DNA of 64,000 bases from NCBI RefSeq assembly GCF_000258175.1, contig NZ_JH636049.1, positions 2,271,482 to 2,335,481 on the forward strand. The letters run 5' to 3'. Under the pieces are notes generated by a model. It was not told the origin of the DNA and ran no database searches. It saw only the letters and a program-made list of their open reading frames with translations. How positions within the stretch are numbered: the first letter of the stretch is position 1; every line of letters begins with the position of its first letter. This DNA is from Saccharomonospora xinjiangensis XJ-54. Its GTDB lineage: Bacteria > Actinomycetota > Actinomycetes > Mycobacteriales > Pseudonocardiaceae. Below are positions 1 through 8,288 of the stretch, piece after piece. Position numbers and translations under genes: made by a program.

Positions 1-564
1 CGTCGTGCCATCGCGGACGAGATCGCGGACGACGTCCCACAGGTCCGCCCTGCTGCGCGGATCGAGCCCGGTGGTCGGCTCGTCGAGGAACAGGATGCGA
101 GGTGCGCCCACCATGCTCACGGCGAGGTCGAGCCTGCGTCGCATACCACCGGAGTAGTCGCCCGCCCTCCGGTCGGCGGCGTCGGTGAGCCGGAACTTCT
201 CGAGCAGTTCGGCGGCCCTTCTCCGGGCTTCCTTCCTGCCGAGCTGGTTCAGTCCCGCGAACAACTCCAGGTTTTCCCGCCCCGTCAGCAACTCGTCAAC
301 GCTGGCCTGTTGCGCGGTGAGCCCGATGGCGCGGCGGACGGCCGAGGGTTCCGCACGGACGTCGTGGCCCGCGACCCTTGCCGTGCCGCCGTCCGGGATC
401 AGGAGGGTGGTGAGGATGCGAACGGTGGTCGTCTTGCCGCATCCGTTGGGGCCGAGCAGGGCGAGCAGGGTCCCGGTCGGCACCGTCAGGTCAAGACCGT
501 CGAGTACGGGGCGGCCGTCGAAGCTCTTGCGAAGTGCACGTGCCTCGATCGCTGGTGGTGACAT
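1..564 (-). CDS. ABC transporter ATP-binding protein, DrrA-like (3' end outside window)
   Basis: Nucleotide-binding subunit of an ABC exporter of the daunorubicin-resistance (DrrA) type; it would energise a membrane permease that lies beyond the window edge. The start is the ATG at 564, preceded by GGAGGA at good spacing. Visible motifs are Walker [10 protein letters not shown] near residue 41 (Cys where Ser is usual), signature [12 protein letters not shown] and Walker [14 protein letters not shown]. The reading frame is still open at base 1, so the C-terminus is missing. It is divergent from the TetR regulator at 709, which probably controls it. Substrate is unknown. Confidence 0.9.
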   Translation of the reverse strand, partial: MSPPAIEARALRKSFDGRPVLDGLDLTVPTGTLLALLGPNGCGKTTTVRILTTLLIPDGGTARVAGHDVRAEPSAVRRAIGLTAQQASVDELLTGRENLELFAGLNQLGRKEARRRAAELLEKFRLTDAADRRAGDYSGGMRRRLDLAVSMVGAPRILFLDEPTTGLDPRSRADLWDVVRDLVRDGTT

Positions 565-601
565 TCGATCCTCCGTGTCCACTCGAAGTTACCGCGTAGA
601 C

Positions 602-614
602 CTTACACTGTAAG
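602..614. promoter_or_regulatory. Palindrome, probable TetR operator
   Basis: CTTACACTGTAAG is a 13-bp inverted repeat (6-bp arms around a central C) in the divergent intergenic region between the ABC ATPase and the TetR gene. Its position and symmetry fit an operator for the adjacent regulator. The binding role is inferred. Confidence 0.5.
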
Positions 615-708
615 CCATAAACTGTATATGCGATACGCGATGAGATGGCGGGGAGCTTCACCGGCGCGGACGCATAGGGTGAGCGAGGACGAGACGCGAA
701 GGAGACGC

Positions 709-1503
709 ATGGCGGACGAACGCGCACGGCCCGAGCTGCCCCCGGTCGTCGCACGGATGTGGGGGCGTGAGCCGGTCTCACGCCGAGGCCCGAAGCCCAG
801 CCTCGACCTCGCCAGGATCACCACAGCGGCCATGGAGATCGCCGATGCCGAAGGACTCTCCTCGGTGTCGATGAGCAGCGTCGCCGCACGCCTCGGCGTC
901 GCACCGATGTCGCTTTATCGCTATGTCGGCAGCAAAGACGAACTGTTGGTCGCCATGCTCGACGCCGTGTCGGAGGAGCCGCCGCCGCTCGGCGACCTTT
1001 CGCGGCGCGAATACCTGTACGCGTGGACGAAGGCGAACGCCGACCTGCTCGTCTCACGGCCGTGGACACTGTCCATCGCACGCGGCGGACCGCCGATGGG
1101 GCCGCGGGGACTGCGCTGGCTCGATCGGTTGCTCTCCGCGCTGGCCGATACTCCTCTGCACGAGGGAGAGAAGATCGGCATCGCCACGACACTGAGCGGG
1201 TACGCGCTCAGCCAGGCTTCGCTGATCATCGCGCTGGCACCGGAACGCGTCGGCACTCACCTGCCGCCCAGCTCGACCGTCTACGGGGAACTGCTCGCCG
1301 AGCTGGTGGACGAGGACTCCTACCCCGCTCTGACGAGCGCCGTCCGCAGTCAGGCGTTCGTCGCGGACCCCTCGGACTGGTACGGCCAGGACACCGACTT
1401 CCGGTTCGGCCTCGATCTGCTGCTCGACGGCATTGAGGCGTTGATCGCCAGTCGTACGCCAAGTGCCGACACGCGTACGCCAAGTGCGGACACGCGTGCA
1501 TAA
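709..1503 (+). CDS. TetR/AcrR family transcriptional regulator
   Basis: Likely repressor of the divergent ABC exporter. An N-terminal TetR helix-turn-helix is visible (ARITTAAMEIADAEGL, then VAARLGVAPMSLYRYVGSK), followed by a C-terminal ligand domain of the TetR_C type found in drug-efflux regulators. The start is the ATG at 709 with AAGGAG upstream; in-frame starts at 628 and 679 are possible but have poorer ribosome sites. The last residues, including the stop codon, lie inside a 21-bp tandem repeat (1454-1516), so the C-terminus reads as repeated SADTRTP and was probably extended by repeat insertion. Length 264 aa. Confidence 0.85.
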   Translation: MADERARPELPPVVARMWGREPVSRRGPKPSLDLARITTAAMEIADAEGLSSVSMSSVAARLGVAPMSLYRYVGSKDELLVAMLDAVSEEPPPLGDLSRREYLYAWTKANADLLVSRPWTLSIARGGPPMGPRGLRWLDRLLSALADTPLHEGEKIGIATTLSGYALSQASLIIALAPERVGTHLPPSSTVYGELLAELVDEDSYPALTSAVRSQAFVADPSDWYGQDTDFRFGLDLLLDGIEALIASRTPSADTRTPSADTRA

Positions 1504-1516
1504 GGTGCGGACACGC
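1454..1516. repeat. Three imperfect 21-bp tandem repeats over the TetR stop codon
   Basis: Copies at 1454-1474, 1475-1495 and 1496-1516 share the core AAGTGCGGACACGC. Copy 3 has diverged so that it carries the TAA stop of the TetR gene. The first two copies are translated in frame. Confidence 0.85.
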
Positions 1517-1520
1517 GTGG

Positions 1521-1679
1521 TCAGCCTTCGACGGCGACGTCGTTGAAGGGCAGCAGGGGCTCTGCCCAGGGGAACACGACGAACATCAGCAGCGCCACGA
1601 CGCCCAGTACCAGCACCGAGGCAAGACCGATCCGCACCGGCAGCGGGCCGGGCAGGTGCCGCCAGATCCAGCCGTACAT
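1521..1679 (-). CDS. Small single-pass membrane protein downstream of sortase
   Basis: A 52-aa protein with one hydrophobic segment (about residues 18-37, IGLASVLVLGVVALLMFVVF) followed by PWAEPLLPFNDVAVEG. Its ATG overlaps the sortase TGA by one base (TGATG), so translation is probably coupled. Actinobacterial class E sortase genes are often followed by a short membrane protein like this one. Its function is not known; a role with the sortase is inferred from coupling. Confidence 0.75.
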   Translation of the reverse strand: MYGWIWRHLPGPLPVRIGLASVLVLGVVALLMFVVFPWAEPLLPFNDVAVEG

Positions 1680-2908
1680 CAGGCCTCCCCGATCTCCTTC
1701 AGCAGTTGCTCGTAGGACGCGCCGGTCTTCTTCTCGTACACGTTCGTGAGCACCCCGTGAATGATCATGCGCTCGCGGTCGGAGAACCGGGGGTGGCAGG
1801 TGGTGAGGGTCAGCAACTCGACCTGCGCGGCCTCGGCCAGAGTCGAATCGGGCTGGTACGGCACGGGTGCCACCGCGTCACCGCGCGTCGGAAGCACGAT
1901 CCTGCGGCCCACGGTCTCCCCGTAGGCGGGATCGATCTCGGCGAGCGGCCTGACCCCCGCGCACCTCGGGTCCTTGCCCTTGCCCTGCGCCCAGCCCTGC
2001 GTCTCGTCGCTCATCGGCAACACGCGGTAGACGAAGAAGTTCTCCACCGTCTCGATCACCACGGCGTCACACGAGCCGAGCAGGTCGAGATCGTTGAACG
2101 GGGCACCCTTGCCCACCCTGTGTCCCGCCACCGCGAAGTTGCCTGGCTCGCCCGGCATGGCGCTCTCCTTGTAGTGGCCGGGGCCGATCTCCAGGGTCGC
2201 GGCATCCACGCCCTGCTGGACGGTGAAGTTCCAGTCGGCGCCGAACGACGGGATGTAGATGCGCGCGAACGCCTCACCTGTCATGGGGTCCGTGTGCATC
2301 TCGCGCTGCTGTGACCAGCGCTGGTCGAGATCGGCGCTGGCCTCGCGCTGGAGTTCGGACGACATGAGGTTGGTGACCCACAGCTCGTACACCACGAACA
2401 GCAGCACGACGACGCCGAGCGTGATGAGAATCTCGCCGAAGGCCCGCACGGCCACCCGGCCTTGACCGCCGCCACCACGCCGGGGCGGGGGCGGTCCTTC
2501 CCGCGGAGGTTCCGAAGGGCTTGCCGAATCCGGCACCCGCCCTGCCTGCCGCATCGGCTCCTGCTGATCCGGTCGCGGGGCCCGCACGGCGGGGGGCATC
2601 ATCACCGGCTGGGTCGGAGCGTCGTCCTGCGAACCGGCGGGTGGCCTGCTCTGTCTCGCGGGTACCGGGCGTTCGGGCCGAGGTGGAATCGTCTTGCGCG
2701 GCGGAGTGCCACCACCGGGTTCAATGGCGGGCCGGGCCTGCCGCCGCTCGGGTGGTTCGTTCGGGCCGGGACGCCGTGGCACATGCGGCCGAGCCGTCCT
2801 GCCGTGGCGCGCTCCCGCCGATGCGACCTGATCGGGCGGGCCGCCTGGCAGCCTGCCACGCGAGGGCACGGCGATCTCGCGGGTCTCCGGGTCCTCGTAT
2901 CTCGACAA
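1679..2908 (-). CDS. Class E sortase
   Basis: Membrane-anchored transpeptidase that cleaves sorting signals and links surface proteins to the envelope. The order is a long Pro/Arg-rich cytoplasmic N-terminus, one membrane segment (FGEILITLGVVVLLFVVYEL) and the sortase fold. Catalytic residues are visible: His in VAGHRVGKGAPF, Cys in LLTLTTCHPRFS and Arg in SDRERMIIHG. The open frame extends upstream to 3232, but that would overlap crgA. The TTG at 2908 has AGGAG five bases upstream and is the better start (409 aa). The gene overlaps the small membrane protein downstream. Confidence 0.88.
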   Translation of the reverse strand: MSRYEDPETREIAVPSRGRLPGGPPDQVASAGARHGRTARPHVPRRPGPNEPPERRQARPAIEPGGGTPPRKTIPPRPERPVPARQSRPPAGSQDDAPTQPVMMPPAVRAPRPDQQEPMRQAGRVPDSASPSEPPREGPPPPRRGGGGQGRVAVRAFGEILITLGVVVLLFVVYELWVTNLMSSELQREASADLDQRWSQQREMHTDPMTGEAFARIYIPSFGADWNFTVQQGVDAATLEIGPGHYKESAMPGEPGNFAVAGHRVGKGAPFNDLDLLGSCDAVVIETVENFFVYRVLPMSDETQGWAQGKGKDPRCAGVRPLAEIDPAYGETVGRRIVLPTRGDAVAPVPYQPDSTLAEAAQVELLTLTTCHPRFSDRERMIIHGVLTNVYEKKTGASYEQLLKEIGEA

Positions 2909-3061
2909 CCGAGCTCCTCTCGCGAGCGGCGCAAGGTCATCACGATCTGCTGACCGGCGCTCGCTCCCCGGTTCTGACGCCTGCCCGATTACGTTAACGT
3001 GTGGAGAGAGTGGCAGTTCCGCACTGCCGATCATTCTGCCCGACAGCACGCGAGGACTCCG

Positions 3062-3328
3062 ATGCCCAAGTCCAAGGTCCGGAAGAAGACGGCGTATACG
3101 CCACCGACGAACCGCCGCACGCCGGTCAAGGTGCGCGCGGCTGGCCCTTCGCATCCGGTCTACAAGATCGTAATGTTCGGGTTGATGCTGCTCGGTCTCG
3201 CCTGGCTCGTCGTGAACTACCTCGCCGGCCACAAGATCGACTTCATGACCGAACTCGGTGGCTGGAATTTCGCGATCGGCTTCGCTTTCATGATCACTGG
3301 CCTTCTCATGACCATGAGATGGCGCTGA
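3062..3328 (+). CDS. crgA: Cell division protein CrgA
   Basis: Small septation regulator (88 aa) that bridges FtsZ/FtsQ/FtsI and inhibits premature Z-ring function in actinomycetes. It has the CrgA layout: basic N-terminus MPKSKVRKKTAYTPP, a first membrane helix (VYKIVMFGLMLLGLAWLVVNYL), a short loop with GHKIDFMTELGGWN, and a second helix ending in MRWR. It is divergent from the sortase. Its place near ppiA and the PH-domain protein matches the M. tuberculosis crgA locus. Confidence 0.95.
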   Translation: MPKSKVRKKTAYTPPTNRRTPVKVRAAGPSHPVYKIVMFGLMLLGLAWLVVNYLAGHKIDFMTELGGWNFAIGFAFMITGLLMTMRWR

Positions 3329-3362
3329 CCAGCGAAAACACAGCGGCGTAATTCATCCCCAC

Positions 3363-3383
3363 TGTGGATAACCCTGTGGACAA
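3363..3383. promoter_or_regulatory. Pair of consensus DnaA boxes
   Basis: TGTGGATAA (3363-3371) and TGTGGACAA (3375-3383) are two perfect DnaA boxes in the same orientation, three bases apart. They lie between crgA and the PH-domain gene, overlapping the annotated GTG start of the latter. Function outside oriC is not established. Confidence 0.6.
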
Positions 3384-3807
3384 CCCCGCCCCTTCCTGGG
3401 CGCCCAAGCCCGGACTGGTGGGTTTGGGGTGGGCTCTGACGGTGGCCGCAGCCTGCGCGCTCGCCTGGTTCGCCCTCTCCGGCGACCGCCCGGGCACACT
3501 TCTGCTCGGCGTCGTGACCGCCGCGGTCGGGGCTCTGTCCCTTCACGGCACCGTCGTGCGGCCCCGCCTCGCCGCCGACAGCGTCGGTGTGCGCGTGCGC
3601 ACTCTCGGTGGCGCCAGGTCACTGCCGTGGTCCGACGTCTCAGTGCGCCTCGCCACCACCAAGCGATACGGCCGCGACGCCACCACCGTCGAGATCGACG
3701 CCGAGGACCGGCTCACCGTGTTCGGCTGGGTCGAACTCGGCGCCGACCCCCGTGACGTGTACGACGACCTGGTCAGGCTCCGTCAGGCGCCGCACAATGC
3801 CGGGTAG
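3364..3807 (+). CDS. PH domain-containing membrane protein
   Basis: A 147-aa protein with two hydrophobic segments (about residues 18-39 and 45-62) followed by a bacterial PH-like domain containing ADSVGVRVRTLGGARSLPWSDVSVRL and FGWVELGADP. It resembles the M. tuberculosis Rv0010c-type protein encoded next to crgA. The GTG at 3364 lies inside the DnaA-box pair, so a GTG near 3418 is also possible. Its 3' end overlaps the convergent rhomboid gene by 25 bases. Function is not known. Confidence 0.75.
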   Translation: MDNPVDNPAPSWAPKPGLVGLGWALTVAAACALAWFALSGDRPGTLLLGVVTAAVGALSLHGTVVRPRLAADSVGVRVRTLGGARSLPWSDVSVRLATTKRYGRDATTVEIDAEDRLTVFGWVELGADPRDVYDDLVRLRQAPHNAG

Positions 3808-4736
3808 ACCGCACACAACTGCTCCGCGATCCGGGCGTCGCGGTAGACGACGAGACCGATCAGTGCCGCAGCCACGAAGGCCACCGTTGCGGCCTGATAC
3901 ACCGCGCGGTTCTTCTCCGGCGCGTACACCATCGCCACCATCGCCACGGCACCGGCGGCAAGGCCGCCGAGATGCCCGAGCAGCGAGATGTTGGGGATCG
4001 ACACGGTCAGGATCAGGTTCAAGACGATGATCCCGATAGCCGTCGTCGGATTCAGCCGCAGCCTCAGCACCGCGACCAGCATCGCGCCCATCAGTCCGTA
4101 AATCGCGCCCGAAGCGCCCGCCGTGCTCGTCTCCGGCGCGCCGAACGCGAACACCGCCGCCCCACCGCCCAGCATGGACACGAAGTAGACGGCAAGGAAA
4201 CGGACCCGGCCGAGCAGCATTTCGAGATCACGTCCGAGGACCCACAACGCCAGCATGTTCATGGCGAGATGGAGCAGCCCGTAGTGCAGGAACCCCGATG
4301 TGATCAGCCGCCACCACTCGTCGAACGCGACGACAGCCTGCGGCCACAACACCCCTTCGGCGAACACGGGAGAGTTGTAATTGTTCATCGCATCGCGGGC
4401 CTGGAAGGCCGTGAGCACGAAGACCACCACGTTCACCGCGATCAGCAACGGAACGACCACGGGGCGCCGCGGCATCAACGCCCCGGTCACCGTGCGTTCG
4501 CCATAGCCCGCCCTCCGGTAGGACGAGGACGCGGCGCGGTGATGTTGCCGGGCCGAGGTCACACAGTCGATGCACTGGTGACCGACCGAAGCCTCCCGCA
4601 GGCAGTCCGGGCACGCAGGCCGATCACAGCGCACACAACGCAGACCGGTCTGCCGTGCCGGGTGCCACCAGCAGCCGGGAAGGGCCGCCTGCTGCGCAGG
4701 CCGGCCGAACGGCGGGGGGTTGGGGGGTTCGGTCAC
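3783..4736 (-). CDS. Rhomboid family intramembrane serine protease with N-terminal zinc-binding motif
   Basis: Polytopic protease predicted to cleave transmembrane helices inside the bilayer. Residues 21-60 carry a Cys/His cluster (CWWHP, CVRC, CPDC, HQCIDC) like a B-box zinc finger, on the cytoplasmic side. The rhomboid core follows: WWRLITSGFLHYGLLHLAMN, serine motif GASGAIYG and catalytic His region LLGHLGG. About seven hydrophobic segments are present in 317 aa. The start is GTG at 4736, just downstream of a 17-bp direct repeat. Substrates are unknown. Confidence 0.92.
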   Translation of the reverse strand: MTEPPNPPPFGRPAQQAALPGCWWHPARQTGLRCVRCDRPACPDCLREASVGHQCIDCVTSARQHHRAASSSYRRAGYGERTVTGALMPRRPVVVPLLIAVNVVVFVLTAFQARDAMNNYNSPVFAEGVLWPQAVVAFDEWWRLITSGFLHYGLLHLAMNMLALWVLGRDLEMLLGRVRFLAVYFVSMLGGGAAVFAFGAPETSTAGASGAIYGLMGAMLVAVLRLRLNPTTAIGIIVLNLILTVSIPNISLLGHLGGLAAGAVAMVAMVYAPEKNRAVYQAATVAFVAAALIGLVVYRDARIAEQLCAVYPALCGA

Positions 4737-4740
4737 AGTG

Positions 4741-4774
4741 TTCTCGACACTCCTGCGTTCTCGACACTCCTGCG
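4741..4774. repeat. 17-bp direct repeat (two copies) upstream of the rhomboid gene
   Basis: TTCTCGACACTCCTGCG occurs twice head to tail (4741-4757, 4758-4774), four bases from the rhomboid start codon. On the gene strand it reads AGGAGTGTCGAGAA, which supplies the only AGGAG-like sequence before that start. Confidence 0.8.
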
Positions 4775-4873
4775 CTCACGGCCGAGGCCGGTTCACGATG
4801 TGGGACTCGCCACGCGCCCTCGACAGAGACGAGCGCGTGGCCCACCACCAACCTACCTGCTGTCGAGTGCCGC

Positions 4874-5431
4874 TCAGCCGCGTTCGACGGTGACGCGCTC
4901 GATGACGACGTCCTCGAGCGGCTTGTCCGCCGGGCCGGTGGCAGTGCGGGCGATGGCATCGACGACGTTCCGCGACTCCTGGTCCGCCACCTCACCGAAG
5001 ATGGTGTGTTTGAAGTTCAGGTGCGGAGTGGGGGCCACCGTGATGAAGAACTGAGACCCGTTCGTTCCGGGGCCCGCGTTCGCCATCGCCAGCAGGTACG
5101 GCCTGTTGAACTGGAGTTCGGGGTGGAACTCGTCGCCGAATTTGTAGCCGGGGCCGCCTCGGCCGGTTCCCGTCGGGTCGCCGCCCTGGATCATGAAGCC
5201 GTCGATCACCCGGTGGAAGATGCTGCCGTCGTAGAACGGTCCGGACTTCTCACCCTTGGCGTTCGGCTGCGTGTACTCCTTCGTGCCCTCGGCCAGACCG
5301 GTGAAGTTCGCGACCGTCTTCGGCGCGTGGTCGGGGAAAAGCACGAGGTGGATGTCGCCTCGGTTGGTGTGCAGAGTGGCGTTGAGCTTCCCGCCACTGG
5401 GGGTTGCGTTGCTGTCAGTCACGCGATTCAT
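4874..5431 (-). CDS. ppiA: Peptidyl-prolyl cis-trans isomerase (cyclophilin)
   Basis: Catalyses cis-trans isomerisation of prolyl bonds in the cytoplasm. The cyclophilin core is plain: TNRGDIHLVLFPDHAPKTV, the active-site stretch FHRVIDGFMIQGGDPTGTG and GSQFFITVAPTPHLNFKHTI. The full length, 185 aa from the ATG at 5431, fits single-domain PpiA; a GTG at 5422 is an alternative. The open frame runs on to 6178, but that part is antisense to the next gene. It corresponds to the ppiA found downstream of gyrA in mycobacteria. Confidence 0.95.
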   Translation of the reverse strand: MNRVTDSNATPSGGKLNATLHTNRGDIHLVLFPDHAPKTVANFTGLAEGTKEYTQPNAKGEKSGPFYDGSIFHRVIDGFMIQGGDPTGTGRGGPGYKFGDEFHPELQFNRPYLLAMANAGPGTNGSQFFITVAPTPHLNFKHTIFGEVADQESRNVVDAIARTATGPADKPLEDVVIERVTVERG

Positions 5432-5522
5432 CGTGCCATCCACGGCGAGATCGCCAGGAAAGGGGCAGGATGAGCCAGAGGCGCACGAGCCACGCAGACC
5501 AACGAATGACGAGGTGAGGCCG

Positions 5523-6200
5523 ATGGGTTCGAAGGGTCGAACCACCCAGACAGTAGGTGATGCCACCAGAAACGGCGCGCGCACGTTGCGGGAGCGCGCC
5601 GCTGAGATCGGAAGGGTGAGCGCCGACATGGCGGCACAGGCAGCACAGGTCACCCAGATCGCCGAGCAGCGGCTGAGCGAGAGCACCGAGATCGCCCGCA
5701 AGGAACTCGCTCGCAGGGCGGCGGAGACCAGGCGCGAAGCCGTGCGCAGCGCGAAAGAGGCGCGCGCACTCGCCGAGCAGCGGCGGGCTGAGCTTCGCGT
5801 GCCGGGCCGTAAGGCGAAGAAGGCCGCGATCAAGGCGGCCAAGGCGGCAGGCCAGTCGCGGCGCAAGGCCAAGCGCGATTTCCGCGCGGCGAAGAAGGAG
5901 TTCAAGGCCGCCATCGCGGAGGCGAAGGCCGTGTCGAGGCACGGTGTGGCCAAGCGCGGCAAGCGCAGGTGGCCGTGGCTGCTGGGACTCGTCGCGCTGG
6001 CAGGCGCCGCCGCGTACGCGATGAGGTCACGGCACGAGGAGCCTGCGATCGCCCCTGTGCCTCCTCGCAGCACGGACACTCCCGCCCCGTCCGGAACGAC
6101 GTCGCCCGCTTCCTCGAAGGCAGCGGAAACGGAAACGCGGTCGGGACAGCAATCGGCCACCGGCGACGCCAGGGCCACTCAGGCAGGCAAGTCCAGCTGA
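5523..6200 (+). CDS. Lys/Ala-rich coiled-coil protein with C-terminal membrane anchor
   Basis: A 225-aa protein with no recognised catalytic motif. Residues 20-92 are heptad-like and charged, predicted coiled coil. Residues 93-149 are Lys/Arg/Ala rich (KAKKAAIKAAKAAGQSRRKA), resembling histone H1-like tails. A single hydrophobic helix follows at about 150-167 (PWLLGLVALAGAAAYAM), then a Pro/Ser/Thr-rich tail. The basic side before the helix suggests N-in topology, with the basic domain in the cytoplasm. The start is ATG 5523 (GTG 5514 also possible). It is divergent from ppiA and followed by a terminator. Confidence 0.75.
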   Translation: MGSKGRTTQTVGDATRNGARTLRERAAEIGRVSADMAAQAAQVTQIAEQRLSESTEIARKELARRAAETRREAVRSAKEARALAEQRRAELRVPGRKAKKAAIKAAKAAGQSRRKAKRDFRAAKKEFKAAIAEAKAVSRHGVAKRGKRRWPWLLGLVALAGAAAYAMRSRHEEPAIAPVPPRSTDTPAPSGTTSPASSKAAETETRSGQQSATGDARATQAGKSS

Positions 6201-6230
6201 CGTCGCGCGCTCGTGCGACCTCACGAAGGG

Positions 6231-6270
6231 GAAGACCCCCGGTGGCCGTCAGGCGCCGCCGGGGGTCTTC
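6231..6270. terminator. Bidirectional terminator hairpin
   Basis: Perfect 12-bp stem GAAGACCCCCGG / CCGGGGGTCTTC around a 16-base loop, between the convergent coiled-coil and DUF6918 genes. Confidence 0.85.
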
Positions 6271-6286
6271 TCGCGAGTCGTGCGGA

Positions 6287-6730
6287 TCAGGCAGCGTGCT
6301 TGTCGATCAGCCTGCCGAGGCGAGGCAGAGCCTCCTCGACGTTCTCCTTGCCCTTCGGGCGCAGCTTGCCGTAGACCTTCTTGATGCTCTCCCGGTCGCT
6401 GCGCTCGGCGCGGGCGTCGGTCACCGAGAGAAGAGCGTCGGCGGCGTCCGGCCGGGTGGGCAGGTACGAACCGAAGTCGCTCGCGCCGCTGGCCCTGAAG
6501 TCGGCGTAGATCGGCTCAAGGGCGGCGACGAACTCGTCGAGCAGGCTCTCGACGGCGGCACCGATGATGCCCGGCTTGATCTTCTTGACGGCCGCGTAGC
6601 CGGTCTTGATGACCGTGCCCGAGACGCCGCTCTTCGCCGCGACCTCCTCGTCGATCAGAGTCTGGAGGTCGGCCACCACGGTCGGGCGACGGCTGGAGTC
6701 GAGCAGGATTTCCTTGAGGGTGTCAGCCAC
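6287..6730 (-). CDS. DUF6918 family protein
   Basis: A 147-aa soluble helical protein. SSRRPTVVADLQTLIDEEVA, KSGVSGTVIKTGYAAVKKIK and the C-terminal KKVYGKLRPKGKENVEEALP match an actinobacterial conserved family. GTG at 6730 (VADTLKE) is preferred to the ATG at 6739, because GAAGG lies nine bases before the GTG but directly abuts the ATG. It is convergent with the coiled-coil gene. The biochemical role is unknown. Confidence 0.75.
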   Translation of the reverse strand: MADTLKEILLDSSRRPTVVADLQTLIDEEVAAKSGVSGTVIKTGYAAVKKIKPGIIGAAVESLLDEFVAALEPIYADFRASGASDFGSYLPTRPDAADALLSVTDARAERSDRESIKKVYGKLRPKGKENVEEALPRLGRLIDKHAA

Positions 6731-6905
6731 GGATCTCATCCTTCACAGTCTGATTCCACGATTCGGTCGCAGGGCCGCCTCGCGGCTTCGGCACGCTTCC
6801 GGGTAACGAGGTGCCCCGAACGTGCCGATTTTGATGCCTGCGCGTGCGCGTAACCCTAATACAAGATCAAATTGGGCTGCACGCAGCGGTGTCCTGTCGT
6901 CACTC

Positions 6906-7439
6906 TCAGATCCCGAGCGAGCTGATGGCCTCGATCGCGACCGTCCGGGCTTTCACACTCTGTTGCTGGTTGGTGGTCACGATGACCGCCGTTCCCTCCT
7001 TCGATACCGCGTAGACGGCGCCGTCGTCACCCGATTCGTAGCCGCCTTCCCAACCGGTGGGCTGTGCGGTGGGGTTGGACGTCGCCACAGGGGCCGCAGC
7101 ATCGACCAACGCCTTCGCCACGTCCACCTCCCCGACGTAGACCCGGACGGTGAGCTGAGTGTCGCCGTCAGGCCGGTAGAAGAAGCACGCGGGATGCGGC
7201 TCGTCCATGGATGTCTTGACACTGCCCACCCTTTGCCCGTTGGTCTGTGCCACGAACTCGCCGTCGAGGTAAGGGCACGGCTCCTCATTCGTGGGCTCGG
7301 GTTCCGGTGGCAGCGCCGCCGAGGATGCCTTCGCCGCGGCAGGCGACGAGGTGGTCTGCTCCTGTGGGGAGTCGCCGCCCGCACATCCCGACACGAGTGC
7401 GGCCACGGCGACACCGATCACGACAAGACTTCTGTGCAT
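6906..7439 (-). CDS. Secreted lipoprotein (DUF2020-like)
   Basis: A 177-aa exported lipoprotein. The signal peptide MHRSLVVIGVAVAALVSGC ends in a lipobox with Cys19. A Ser/Ala/Pro linker follows, then a domain starting CPYLDGEFVAQTNGQRV and containing ACFFYRPDGDTQLTVRVYV. The pair of cysteines (CPYL, CFFY) resembles DUF2020 proteins of Corynebacteriales; the family call is from memory. No clear ribosome site precedes ATG 7439. It lies next to the disrupted DUF3558-type lipoprotein gene. Confidence 0.7.
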   Translation of the reverse strand: MHRSLVVIGVAVAALVSGCAGGDSPQEQTTSSPAAAKASSAALPPEPEPTNEEPCPYLDGEFVAQTNGQRVGSVKTSMDEPHPACFFYRPDGDTQLTVRVYVGEVDVAKALVDAAAPVATSNPTAQPTGWEGGYESGDDGAVYAVSKEGTAVIVTTNQQQSVKARTVAIEAISSLGI

Positions 7440-8288
7440 AACCCGCACAGTGAACCAGACCGGCTCGACCGCACCGCCGATCACACGGGGTTCAACCGCT
7501 CGGCCGCCACCTCGGGCTCCCCATCGCTACAGCCTCGCCAGCCGCTCGACGATGTTCCTCGCGGGCTGTTCCAGCACGTCGAGCGCGGTGCGCATATCGC
7601 TGTAGGTGTCAGAGTTCCAGCTCGACAGCTCGACGACGGTCTGCTTCACCTTGAACGTGAAGGGAGGATTCACGTCACCGAGGCTGATGAAGCACACATG
7701 CCCGTCTCCAATGTCGGAGAATTCGGCAGGCACTTTCAGCGGCGGCCCGAAAGGATGGTTGTACTTCTTGTCCCCGTCGCAGTTGTAGTTGTTGTACTGC
7801 GCGGCGCCCTGCTCGGTCTCGAAGTGCTCGAAACTCGCGACGAGCCCCTGTGGCACCACCGACGAGGACCCGACGTTGGAGTTCGCGGCCTGCTCGTTCT
7901 CCCGCCCGCACCCCGTCCTCACCGACCTGCTCGGCTCGTTGTCCTGGGTGCCGCCCTGCACCGAACCTGTCGTGACGCCCACGAAAATGTTGTAGCGCTC
8001 CTCGACCCTGCCGATGTCGGGCATGCCGAACGCGGTCTCGAAGTCCTCACCCGTGTACAGCGTGCAGGCGGGCTGGACCCACGCGAACTCGCCTGTGTAC
8101 GAATATCGCGCGGGCGGAGTCGGCCCTTCCGACAAACGCTGCGCGACCGTGGTGGCGAGAGAATCGCGGAACTCCTCAGGTGAGGAGCCGCGAATTCCCT
8201 CCTCGTCCACCTTCACCACCAAGATCGCGTAGTAGTCGTCGCCGAAGAAGGCGATCTCCCAACCGCCCCAGTCGGTTCCCTCGACGAT

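Noticed and set aside
2909..3232. 108-residue N-terminal extension of the sortase frame
   Set aside because: It would overlap crgA on the other strand; the TTG at 2908 has a proper ribosome site.
5432..6178. Upstream extension of the ppiA frame
   Set aside because: It is antisense to the coiled-coil protein gene and carries no cyclophilin sequence.
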